64,000 nt of DNA from Amblyomma americanum (lineage: Eukaryota; Arthropoda; Arachnida; Ixodida; Ixodidae), in the NCBI RefSeq assembly GCF_052857255.1, contig NC_135505.1, positions 65,197,649-65,261,648 of the forward strand. Direction: 5' to 3'. Position numbers and translations under genes: made by a program. Below, piece after piece: positions 54,520 through 64,000 of this stretch. The notes beneath the pieces were generated by a model. It made no database searches and was not told where the DNA came from. It saw nothing but the letters and a program-made list of their open reading frames with translations. The stretch's first letter is position 1. Each line of letters starts with the position of its first letter.

Positions 54520-57500
54520 ATAAAATGGCGTCCCTAATACAGTGGAACTGCCGTGGACGTTTAAATAACTACATTGACATAAAAGATATTTTAGACACTT
54601 TTTGCTCTGTGGCTTCATGCCTTCAATAAACAAACCTAGCTCCTAAACACAAGACCTTTTTATAGAAATACAAAGTCTTTCGTTGTGACAGAGAGCAAAC
54701 CTGCAGGCTCTCTGGAGGTGTGGCTATTGGAATTGAAGGCGATGTTGCAAATACCAAAACCAAAATTAAAACTAACTATGAAACTGTTGCAGTGACTGTC
54801 CTGCATTTCAATACAATTACAATATGTTCTGTATATCTCGAGCCACACGAAACAGTTACACTAAATGACCTAGAAGCACTTTTAAAGACGCTACCACAGC
54901 CGTATCTGATAGTTGCCAATTTTAATCCCCATCTGATTTTGGAGAACCGAACAAACTGACAATAGAGGTCGTGTTTTAGATCTTTTTGCAACGTCGTTTG
55001 CCTGCTGAATACAAGTATACCCACATATTGCTCCCCAGCCTCAATAAAAATGAGTTGCATAGACCTGCCTTTTACTTCACCCTCCGTATTTACTCGTTTT
55101 ATTTGGAGTGTTCTTGACAATTCGTATGGAAGCGATTATCTTCCTATAGTAATTAACTTGGCATCACCACCATCAATCATTCCAAATAAACCACGCCGTT
55201 GGAAGCTGCACATAGCTTACTGGGACTTATTTCAGGAAAATGCTACACTAGTGAAATTTTTTTCAGAAGATCTTAGTGTAGGCGAACTGAATGAAATGTT
55301 TACGTTTTGTATAATTGTTGCGGCACTGTTAGACATTCCTCAGTCTTCGGGTGTGGTACTCCAAAATCACAATGTTTGTTATAACCAAGACTGCAGAAAA
55401 GCTACCCTATTGAAAAATGTGTAGAGGTTTGAATAGGTCGACAAATAGAATTATGGCACATTTCGTTCAACATTATAGGATGAAGCTTCCAAAGCGATTC
55501 AGCCTTTGAAGGACTCCATAGTGGAGGGCTCCGTATAATTTCGATTACCCGTGGTTAATTACCGTGCACTTACATCACACAGTGCATGCAAGTCATGGGT
55601 TCGAATCCGCCAGCTTCGATGGAGGAAAATTGTGAAAGGTCTGTGTACTGTGCGTTGTTAATGCTCGTTAAAAACCCCAGGTGGTCGAAATTATTCAGAG
55701 TCCTCCACTACGGCGTCCCTCATAGACTGAGCCGCTTTGGGACGTCCATCCTATAAAGCCAAACCAAATGTGCCAGCATTCTATTTGCTGATCTATTCAA
55801 ACCTATATACATTTTGCAGCAGGGTAAAAAGAAACAGAATAAAGCCTAGGGTATTTTTGCAGATATCCAACTGCCGAGAATTTCATCAGCTTTAAAAAAG
55901 CACGCACAAAAGCCCCACATACTCGCCGCTATGCAGAGAAAACTTCATGGAAAAGCTACGTATTATCTATAAACAGTTCCTTTACATAAAAGAAAATGTG
56001 GCAGCAAGTTCTTAACCTAATGGTGGCTTGTCCCCTTTCACAATTCCTTTTCTAACAGACCCTGGTGCACAAACAAGTCTAGAAAAACAAGCAGACATCC
56101 TAGATGAATATTTCTCATGTGCTTGCAGCTTTTAACACAATACACAATTTTTTAAATGCAATAATACTGTGGAGAAGCAGAATTCCTACAAGCGCGTGCA
56201 CAAATGAAGTATACAATAGTCTAATCACAATTCATGTAATAATAAGAGGTCTTCTGCCCGCAAAGAGACTGCGCCCCGCCCTGATAAAATTCATTATGAA
56301 ATGCTGTCACATCTTTTTCAGCCAGTTGAAGACGCACATTTCTGATCTTTAACAAAATATGGATTTCAGGAAATATACCCCAAGCCTGAAAAAAGGCCGT
56401 TATTGTACCATTCTTGAAACAGGAAAAACCACCAACCTCCCCTACAAGAAGACCCATAGCCCTTACTAGCTGTCTCGCTAAATCTTTTGAAAGTGTTGTC
56501 AATATTAGGCTGATGTTTGTTCTGAGATCTCGTGATTTTCTTGTTATCTACCAGTGTGGTAGATAGTCTTGCTCAACAAATGACCATCTCATTCGCCTTC
56601 AAAATACAGTAGAAGAAGCATTCATACATAGTCAACACTGCCTTGCAGTTTTCTTCGATATGAAAAAGGCTTATGATACCACCTGGAGGTTTGGCATCCT
56701 CCGCGACATCGCGGACCTAGGTATCCGCGGATGGTCAACTACCTGAAAAACTTTCTTTCTCGCCTTTCATTCCGTGTACCTTTTCCAAAAACTTCATTCA
56801 GGAGAGCGGGGTTCCGCAGGGATGTATTTAAAGTACAACCCTTTTTGTCCTGAAAGTAAATTCCATAGCTAAAATAATTCCCAAGCCAATAATATTTTCT
56901 CCAGATGTCGATGACCTCCAAATAGCATGCACGTTCTCCAGTCTATCGACCTGTGAGCTACAGATACAACTCACATTAAACAAACTTGCGATTTGGGCTG
57001 AAAGAAATGGGTATAAGTTCGCAACACAATAAACAGTTGCTGTAATTTGTTTACTCAGAAGAGTTTTGCAGAATAACCCAACCTTCTACTTAAATGAAAT
57101 TGCACTTCTAGCTAAACAAGGACATAAATGTTTTGGCTTAACATTTGAAAAAAAACTCACATTCCTGCCATATATAAACATCATCAAAAAGAAAGCCTCC
57201 CAATCCCTGAATATACTAAAAGTGTTGTCACGAAAACGCTGGAGATCTGAAAGAACATGCCTTTTTCAAATCTATAGGTCTGTAGTACGCTCTACTTTAG
57301 ACTATGGATGCGTTGTACATGGGTCCGAGAGCCATAATGTATAAAACGGCCGGACACAGTAAATAACTTTGGTTTAAAACTTTCTACTGGTGCATAAAGA
57401 ACATCCCTTATAAACAGTCTCTATGTTGAAGTCAATGAGCCCTCCCTTAATAAGTCCTCAAAGTCCTCAAAATCTGTTCCTTGCCGAAACCCCTCTCTTT

Positions 57501-57785
57501 TTTCATAGTTATAAAATGCACCTCCAGAACACTGTCCAACAACAGACCCCAGTCAGTTAGACCTCTGCTGCTCCGCTTCGAGGATTGTTGCCAAGCTTTA
57601 GGAATGCTGGATACCCTTCCTGATGTCTCCTCAGGGTGTGACCTACTGCCCTCATGGTGCAGCCTTCTCACTGTGTGTGACTTCACGTTAAAAGGACACA
57701 GAGGAGAAATTGAAGTTGGCTTGTATCGATAGAATACCAGCTCCTGATCACAAAAACGCCACTCTTACTAAAATCAAAGCTCTTG
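54520..57785 (+). pseudogene. LINE family H ORF2 part 1: EN and RT
   Basis: EN: MASLIQWNCRGRLNNYIDIK near 54525, LSGGVAIGIEGD (shifted), VAVTVLHFNTITICSVYLEP, LIVANFNPH in place of LIVGDFNAH, SIDL (as CIDLPFTSPSVF) and YGSDYLPIVIN. Linker to 56350. RT: RPIALTSCLAKSFE, a gap, LAVFFDMKKAYDTTWRFGIL (catalytic Asp), PDVDDLQIA near 56910 (catalytic Asp pair kept), KCFGLTFEKKLTFLPYINII and SRKRWRSERTCLFQIYRSVV. Thumb text RPLLLRFEDCCQALGMLDTL runs to about 57700. Many stops and frameshifts. A GD to AN change in the EN removes a catalytic Asp. Confidence 0.8.
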
Positions 57786-57789
57786 TAAG

Positions 57790-59879
57790 GTAGAGAATAG
57801 CAATAACCAAAATAAAGGTATCGCCGCCACAGGCCATTCTCTCAACTTCAAGCGTCATGACGTCATAGGAGAAGAGACGCCACCTTGGACGAATTTTCCT
57901 TCCTACGTGTACCGCGAATCTCTGAGACTGACAAAGGAAGGTTGCGCAGTTCAATATTAAAGTAAGGTTTATTTTAAAACCGATGGTGCACTTATCACAC
58001 AAGGAAGACAGACAAAAGACAACCTGATTGTTGGAAGCAAAGAAAACCGATACTTGGCGGCGCCACAGGCGGCCAGGAGAGTTTCGATTTGTTAATGCGC
58101 TTCGCGTCTGATTTTAGTTGTTTTTGACGCGCCTCGATTTACAAGTGCCGAACAGCAGAGGAACTCCGAGTTCCGCTTCAAATGCTAGTTACCTTTGAAG
58201 GAGCCTGTTAAGGCTGGTCAGATGATCGCCACGGTCGATGAAATACTAATATGGCACGATGGACTGTGATCGTTCAAGGCAGTTCGCAGTATAAAGAGCC
58301 CTAGTGTCTTCTCATGGTCGCCCGGCGAAACATTCCCGGCTGTGCCAGTCAGCTTCAAACCACTTAACGAAAATTGTTTATTACAAACAGGAGACAAGGT
58401 ACAAGGCAGCTAAGAAAAATTGCTGATGGCCTAGCTCTGTTAAGCCAGAATATACGTAGCGAAAGCACGGAGATTTTGCTTAGAAGAGCGCATTTACTAG
58501 ATGCGCGCCTTTATTGGTGGTTAATTTTGAGCCGTCGTGGAAGCGTTGTAGCGTCTCCGCCTCAAACGCGGAAGGCCCTGCTTCGATTCTGACCCTCCAC
58601 TCATTTTTTTTTATTCAGTGAGTAGGCGGGGGTTCTAGTGGCTCCCATAGATGCCGCCACTGAATACGTTTTTTAGCGGTTCAGCGCAGGCTCTGTTAAG
58701 GGTGCATTTATACTCCGGCATAACGCGCGTGCGCTGCACGGCGACGTCACGTTGGCCAAAGCGAGTCCCTCTATACTCCAACTGCACTTTACCGCCGACG
58801 CGTTCAGCGGCTTTGGCGCACTATGACCACACTGGCGGAGACTTGGAGCATGTCTATTTCGTGCCGAGAGCACCAGCCACCGCCAGCCCGGCCAGACCGA
58901 TTCGGCTCCGCGGCGATGTGCGCGTTGTGATGTAATTCAATAGCTTCGGCAGTTGAGCAGCGCTGTTCTTTTCGCGCTCTCGGCTAATTTTATCGATTCA
59001 GTGCATACATCTGAAGGTACATGAAAGTGGGCGAGAGAGCCCGATCCAGTGAACCCGTTGGATCCAGCGTAACCCGTTGAAGCGTCGTGCGTCGGCTTTA
59101 GCTTCAAGCCGGCAACTTTAAACGCGAGCGCTCTTAAGCACCGATCTGTTTTTTGTGGCAAAAAATAAATAAATAACCTGGCCCTTGCAACCGTGGGAGA
59201 CCTCGATGCCGCCTGCTGCACCGTGAAACCGCGCCGTTCAAGAAATCGCAATCCGTTGGCCCCAAAGCCCCGGCCATCCTCCGATGGACGCAACGCGCCG
59301 ACCTTGTCCTGGCCCCTCGTGACTCCCCGCACTGGGGTTATGATATTTAATTTTCAACGGCTACTCACGGCAGAAGGGGGAAACGACCCGCCGGCCCCCA
59401 ACCTGACCGTTCTCCCTCAAAAGCATCGCACGCTCTTTGGAGTTGAGGTCGCTGAAATGCAGGCCGGAGTTTTTTGCGAGAACTTCGTCGTCGGTTTTGG
59501 GAACGGGATCCATCGCAACGCTGGCAAGACGCCGGAGAAAACGTAAACCAAGCGAGGGTAGCGATGCCCGATAGATGCCTTCAACGTACGGCGGTGGTAG
59601 CTTTCATTTCGGCAGCTGCTAGACCGCACAGCTAACCACCAGAAGTCACGGAGTCTGCGTTTACGCCACGTTTCACGTCACTCCGTCTTATGACGCCATA
59701 AAATTTCACCGTGACGTCATAAGAGTTCTCGAGCTTGAATCGGAGCGGCCGAAAATTTTTTTTCAACTTCGAATCCTATTTTCTTTAACACTCTTAGCTG
59801 GAATAAACATATTGACTTCTTAACGTGTAACGCTTTTCGTAAATTGTTTTTCTTGAGACGGGCATTGCGGTTGTCTACC
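57790..59879. other. No gene recognised; mosaic of unidentified repeats
   Basis: About 2.1 kb between RT and a CR1 fragment. It contains a tRNA-like SINE head (separate entry), GC-rich segments with overlapping frames on both strands, and an AT-rich end. No protein family recognised. Confidence 0.45.
58530..58640 (+). mobile_element. tRNA-like SINE head, third family (tentative)
   Basis: CCGTCGTGGAAGCGTTGTAGCGTCTCCGCC resembles an A-box region and GGCCCTGCTTCGATTCTGACC a B-box region with tRNA spacing, followed by CACTCA and a T-run. The body after the T-run differs from the other SINEs here. Confidence 0.45.
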
Positions 59880-60527
59880 CCATTGATTCGCCAACTTGCT
59901 TAGATATGTATTGTTCGGCCTATCTTATATTATGCTGCTATCATTTGGGACCCATTCACCCAAACTAACATGAATAAAATAGAGCAGGTTCAAAAGAGGG
60001 CGGCACGCTATATATATAACAATTACCGACGTACATCAATAACATCTTTTTATCCAAGCTGGCCTTCCGACAATAACTGAGCGAAATCGTTGTGAACGAC
60101 TTAAATTTATGTATCAATTAATCAAAAGACACTACAGAACAGAGATCACCGATCTGCTTGTTTTTTCGTCCGGATATGAGACCCGACAACGACACTAGCG
60201 ACTCCTTTTCGCGTTCGAAATAACTGCTTTAAATACTCACTCCTTCCACGAACTATTTCCGATTGGAATAACCTCACTAACAATGAAGTGCTGCTGCCGT
60301 CACTGACATTGTTCTCGCAACATGTCACCTAGTTTTATTGCATTTGCTATTTCACTGTTCTGTTGTATATGGTTAATTGTTGTATTCGCAATGGTGCAGA
60401 AGAGCTTCAACTTGCACTGTTATTTTTGTTTACCTTTGCCTGTTTTGTTAAACTGCCTAGTTTGTATCCCCACCATGCTAAAATCCCAACTACGGGATTG
60501 CAGTATCAATAAATAAATAATAAGTAA
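59880..60527 (+). mobile_element. CR1-like LINE, 3' fragment (copy I)
   Basis: RT C-terminal text YYAAIIWDPFTQTNMNKIEQ and QKRAARYIYNNYRRTS, then (shifted) VRNNCFKYSLLPRTISDWNN and a stop. The 3' UTR ends CTACGGGATTGCAGTATCAATAAATAAATAA near 60525, a simple AATA tail. The copy is 5' truncated and probably inserted inside LINE family H. Confidence 0.8.
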
Positions 60528-60539
60528 AAATGCATCTTT

Positions 60540-61510
60540 AGCTCCCGGACAAATGGCAACAACGTCATGAAATGCTTAACTATGAGATTTTGCTAACAAA
60601 AATATTTGATAGAGTTCTCACTGTCCCTTTAACACAATACCGAAAAAAACATACCCCACACGAACACATATTACAATACCGGGCATTACAAGAAAAATAT
60701 GCGAACTACACTGAGGTTTACACTGGCGGCTCAAAAAAAGATTATGTCGGAAGCGCGGCAGTGCAATGAAACTAAAAAAGGATAGTAAGGCTGCCAAACT
60801 ATGCATTAGTTTTCACTGCGGAGTGTTATGCTGTGTCTGTGGCTGTAAGAAGAATATTAAATAACAGTTTTGAAAATAGCATAATTTACACAGATACAGT
60901 TAGCTTGCTAACGACATTACATTCTAGAAATGCAAGCGAACCCATAGTTGGATGCATAATACATAACAGAAAAATTTACAACACAGCGGCGTATCATAAA
61001 ATTCTGGATACCGGGCCGTGTTGGAATAGATGGTATTGGAAGACCCTATCTGCACAAGCTCGCAGGCGTGAAATTGAGAAATTCAGCGTGCCCCACAAAG
61101 ACTGGATGAAATTAATGCACCGTTATCTGAAGGCTAAATGGCAGACAGCTTGAGATAAGAACATAAACAAGAAGCTGTATTTCGTAAAGCCTTTCCTCGG
61201 CGAATGGAAGACCTGTACACATCAGGAACGTTTTAAAGTAATTTCATGTCGTCCCCGCATCGGATACCCACACCTGACGCATAATTTCTTACTGCCCAAT
61301 CACGACAAGCTTCTTTGTGAAAGATGTGGAGACGAGCTGACGCTACACCTTATTTTATTATCATGCTCAAAGCTCGAAAACCGAATAAAGAGTTATTTTA
61401 CTCAATTTTACAACCAATGCACTCCATTTGCCCCTGCATTCGCAGCTCTTAAATGATTATGCAATTGTTGATGCCTTCTGTTTTTAGCTTTTTAAGAGAA
61501 GGTGATTTTC
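60540..61510 (+). pseudogene. LINE family H ORF2 part 2: RNase H and C-terminal region
   Basis: Begins LPDKWQQRHEMLNYEILLTK and HEHILQYRALQEKYANYTEV. RNase H: VYTGGSKKDYVGSAAV (first Asp now Gly), TAECYAVSVAV (shifted), IIYTDTVSLLTTLHSRNASE (Asp kept), and FWIPGRVGIDG (His now Arg). C-terminal: EIEKFSVPHKDWMKLMHRYL, then LCERCGDELTLHLILL-like text near 61315-61360 in shifted frames. RNase H removes RNA from the hybrid after first-strand synthesis. Multiple stops; inactive. Confidence 0.75.
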
Positions 61511-61792
61511 TTGAAAAACTGTGAATTTCCCATTTGTCGTTGATACACCTCGGCCTCTTTATATTTCCTGAGAAGAAGGCAGAGGTGTCAATTTCATTTA
61601 TTGGGAGTCTCCAGATCCTTGTCCTGTCAAGGACGGCTGCTGAGGCTTCCCGACCTCCTTAAAAACTTCTAATAATAGCCATTTATACATCTTTTAGCTC
61701 TCAATACTAGGTACGAGGCAATAGCGTTTGAAGATTTCTACACCAGCATTTCTTTTCTTGTTCTACAAAAAACAGTTTGTATACCTTGATCT

Positions 61793-61825
61793 TGGCGCAT
61801 GATAGTATTAGCTGCTTATGCGCCA
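61793..61825 (+). other. 3'-terminal stem-loop of LINE family H
   Basis: TGGCGCAT (61793-61800) and ATGCGCCA (61818-61825) form a perfect 8-bp stem with a 17-nt loop, just before ATTAAA and the point where Penelope-type coding sequence starts. A 3'-UTR hairpin recognised by RT is known in some LINEs; here it is inferred. Confidence 0.55.
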
Positions 61826-61847
61826 TTAAACTGAGCATAACACAACA

Positions 61848-63150
61848 CTTAACAACGCGTATGTAGTTTGGGATGGTCAGGTTTGTTTGCAAAAATCTGG
61901 GGTCTGCATAAGATCCAGAGCAGCTCCATTTCATAGTAACAGTTTTCTAGGCATGGTTGACAAACTAGGGATGAGGGGGGGGGGGGGGGCAGAGCTGGCC
62001 GGAAGTAACACTGGAATTTTCCGTTATGTTGAGGATTTTTTGGTACTAGGCAGATCTTCACTCCCAGGAATTATTTACCACGTTCTTGATGTTTTTTTTC
62101 CCTGGAATGGGTCTGAAGCAGAGTTTACACATGAAGTTCCTCACCAGAGATGCTTGCGGTTTCTCGGTTTAAAACTAACCTTTGAACCTGAGCATGTCTT
62201 TTGGGAATACTCTCCTCGGAGCGAGAAACCTTTGCTCAACTATAGTTCTTTCCATTCAAAACATATAAAAACTGGTATTGTTAAGAACCGCATTGGTCTG
62301 GCCGTGAAGAAATTTTGCCCCCATAGAATGGGATCCAGCCTTCTCGCACAGGTCAGCAGGTGCAGGGATGCAGGCTACCCGGAGGCTCTTATCGTGTCCT
62401 GTGCGGAAGAGGTGTCTAGAACACTGCAGACATCCGTGATCCCCTCAGAACTCCGCTCTGGTCCTAAAGAAAGCAAGGTGGCGGTTATGCCCTACATTCG
62501 CGCCCTGTCTCACTGGCTTAAAAGAGTAGGGGCCCTCTAGGGAGTAAGCTTGCTTTTTTCTGCTCCCAATAAACTGGGAAATGTAAGCCTGCAGTACAGA
62601 AGAAACACAATTGGAAGATTAGTAAAAGCAATTCAATATTGAGCATCTGAACAAATATGTTCCCTGTAAGAAAGGCGTGGTGTGTCTTATCCCTTCGTCT
62701 TGCGGGCGTATACACACCGGACAGACCGGGCGGTGTATCAATCTTAGCCTCGCAGAACATGCCAATTCCGACAGTAGCAAAGAAGTGCTGTTTATGCATG
62801 ACGACCAGCGCAGGAAAGAGATTGCTGAGGAATTCCACATTCTCAGAAAGGGCGATGGATGTGAGAGCAAAACCTCGATTAGCTTGTCGTGCAGGGAAAC
62901 GAGCTAGCTTCATTGTGGATAGCGGGGTTGACGATAGCAAACCTGACTTGGAAGGGTGTTTCAGGTTCCCTTTTTTATCGCATGTGGGTGATTTCAGTAC
63001 ACCTGTGTTTGACAAGACGTCATTGCGCGCGTGTGTGTATTGTATAAATTGACTGCTTAATTTCGGAATAAATTCAGTTGTTAGTTCGGCGCCTTCAGTG
63101 TGTCTCGTCTCATCCTCTGTCCGTGTCCTTAAGCGCTGGTTTTCAATGCG
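61848..63150 (+). mobile_element. Penelope-like element, plus copy, 5' truncated
   Basis: Starts inside the RT and runs through GIY-YIG to a 3' UTR with AATAAA-like GGAATAAATTCAGTTGTTAG (about 63063) and a TCTCGTCTCATCC stretch. It begins right after the 3' end of LINE family H. Closely related to the minus copy at 50680-52505. Confidence 0.8.
61860..62908 (+). pseudogene. PLE RT C-terminal half plus GIY-YIG endonuclease, plus copy
   Basis: RT: WDGQVCLQKSGVCIRSRAAP, a poly-G expansion near 61977-61990 that lengthens the GGG stretch, then IFRYVEDFLVL where the catalytic YVDD has become YVED. Thumb: EFTHEVPHQRCLRFLGLKLT, WEYSPRSEKPLLNYSSFHS, KTGIVKNRIGLAVKKFCPHR, LLAQVSRCRDAGYPEALIV, ending LKRVGAL with a stop (62540). 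The endonuclease is in another frame (62677-62907): CLIPSSCGRIHTGQTGRCIN, LAEHANSDSSKEV and HILRKGDGCESKTS. Long open stretches suggest moderate age. Inactive because of YVED and the frame break. Confidence 0.85.
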
Positions 63151-63204
63151 ATGCATCACCACCAACTCGCCCAATCCTCAGTTCTTCTACAAGCAGGAAA
63201 TTCC

Positions 63205-63590
63205 CCCAAAAAATATCTATGATAACTGTAGGGGAAGCTGTTTGTTGTTTGAGGCCAGGACGGAAGTTTTGCGGACTAAGAAATATAGAATCATGTACCA
63301 CGAGATGGACACTTTGTGCGTTGTGTGCGAAGAGGGGGGGGGGGGAGGAAACAGCTGAATACTTTATATTTTTGTGCAAAGGGCTTCATCCTACAGTGAA
63401 TACCAACGGGGCTTATTTATCCAAAGCACTGGGGTTTAAGTACATTGAAGGAAAAAAAGATCGGAAACGCACCACAATGCGATATCGGCACCGCTTCCGA
63501 CGACAAGGGCAGCATTCCTGTCAAATATCCAGTGGAGACAGCGATGCAGCGGAATTAGAAGATTGAAAAAGAGCCGACTAGGAGTGACGA
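63205..63590 (+). pseudogene. LINE C-terminal segment with CxxC-H-C finger
   Basis: Reads EIPPKNIYDNCRGSCLLFEA, then TLCVVCEE (CxxC), a poly-G expansion (63334-63346) and frameshift, then ETAEYFIFLCKGLHP, giving C-x2-C...C spacing as in the zinc-finger-like tail of several LINE polyproteins (usual His seen as Tyr-Phe here). It follows the Penelope copy directly. The rest of the element is absent. Confidence 0.45.
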
Positions 63591-63924
63591 TGGTTATGCC
63601 TCGGGATCATGCGTAGAAGAAAGAGGCAAGAGCCGTTTTCGTTGCTACTCGCTTCCTCCCGATATATGTAACTGCCATGTTGTACAATTTGTATGTTAGC
63701 TCAGGAGCATTCTTTTATATGGCGCATTAATATCTGTGCTATGACATTTTATCAACATAAGGTGTCACTTCGAAAGCGGGAAATTTTTTAAAGCCAAATT
63801 TATGTCTGGCTATTAATGGCAGCATTCTTGGGGCACTGCACATTCAATGAAGTACCGTATTTACTCGCTAATGTCTTTTATGAAAAGGTAACTGGTATCG
63901 TAGCGTTCATACTGTACACTGTTT
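63591..63924. other. No gene recognised
   Basis: AT-rich spacer before the terminal microsatellite. Nothing supportable seen. Confidence 0.5.
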
Positions 63925-64000
63925 CACCTGCGTGTGTGTGCGCGTGCGTGCGCGCGTGTCTGTCTGTCTGTCTGTCTGTCTGTGTCTGTCTGTCTGTCTG
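63925..64000. repeat. GT/GC tract and (GTCT)n microsatellite at the window end
   Basis: TGTGTGTGCGCGTGCGTGCGCG is followed by about eleven TGTC units running into the window end, so the true length is unknown. Confidence 0.9.

Larger units (their letters stand above)
52850..61840 (+). mobile_element. RNase H-bearing I/Jockey-type LINE with nested insertions (family H)
   Basis: Plus-strand order: 5' UTR (52850-54142, split by a MITE), ORF1 (54143-about 54490), ORF2 EN and RT (54520-57785), a 2.7-kb block of foreign repeats (57790-60530), RNase H and C-terminal region (60540-61510), and a 3' UTR ending near 61840 with a TGGCGCAT...ATGCGCCA stem-loop. RT thumb and RNase H fragments fit one family by motif style, so I treat the block as an insertion; an alternative is two separate copies. 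All coding parts are broken. Confidence 0.65.

Noticed and set aside
58530..58600. A functional tRNA gene on the plus strand
   Set aside because: B-box region is degenerate and the sequence continues into a T-run and repeat-like body; no proper acceptor stem.
58651..59546. GC-rich open frames in the LINE H insertion block
   Set aside because: No domain or codon pattern; GC-rich sequence has few stops by chance.

Overview
This window looks like metazoan nuclear DNA, most likely from a hard tick (Ixodida). The main reasons are several copies of a tRNA-derived SINE that I recognise as the Ruka family of ixodid ticks, a dense and nested mixture of CR1-like, I/Jockey-like, RTE and Penelope-like retroelements, Ty3/gypsy remnants, a mariner and a TTAA-flanked MITE, and the absence of any operon-like or compact coding organisation. 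The species call is inference. I found no convincing single-copy host gene. The only non-transposon coding candidates are two related, uncharacterised reading frames at 40.2-40.9 kb and 43.5-44.2 kb.

Layout. 0.1-4.07 kb: minus-strand I-clade LINE with EN, RT, RNase H and a terminal zinc-finger-like segment. 4.07-6.1 kb: 5' part of a minus-strand CR1-like LINE (copy A). 6.68-11.24 kb: plus-strand CR1-like LINE (copy B), nearly full length. 11.2-15.8 kb: SINE pieces and a decayed mariner. 15.8-20.55 kb: minus-strand CR1-like LINE (copy C), the best preserved element here. 21.0-24.3 kb: decayed minus CR1 (copy D) carrying a SINE fragment with an 11-bp target-site duplication (TSD), a TRIM-like direct-repeat insertion and a (TAA)n-associated repeat. 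24.3-29.7 kb: plus CR1 (copy E), split by a solo LTR (TSD ATAT) and by a 3.7-kb Ty3/gypsy relic (TSD CTAC) whose integrase lies upstream of its reverse transcriptase. 31.3-32.2 kb: gypsy-type gag relic. 32.8-38.5 kb: two further ORF1+EN LINEs. 40-44.2 kb: the uncharacterised pair. 46.5-49.1 kb: RTE-clade LINE interrupted by a 98-bp (TA)n tract. 50.7-52.85 kb: two Penelope-like fragments head to head. 52.85-61.84 kb: an RNase H-bearing LINE with a MITE in its 5' UTR and a 2.7-kb block of other repeats between RT and RNase H. 61.85-63.15 kb: another Penelope-like element with GIY-YIG. The window ends in a (GTCT)n microsatellite.

The most interesting signal is shared by CR1 copies A, B and C. 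Each begins with tandem 5' monomers of 324, 302 (303 before single-base losses) and 318 bp. In all three the last monomer gives way to unique sequence exactly after a CAG that is followed by GT, and a 2A-like ribosome-skipping motif (G-D-[VI]-E-x-N-P-G-P, mutated to NHGP in copy A) follows near the ORF1 start. In copy C the monomers are open in the ORF1 frame, so changing monomer number would only lengthen a leader that the 2A would detach. The second notable item is the integrase-before-RT order of the gypsy relic.

Nearly all coding sequence is pseudogenised. Coordinates of element ends without TSDs are approximate.
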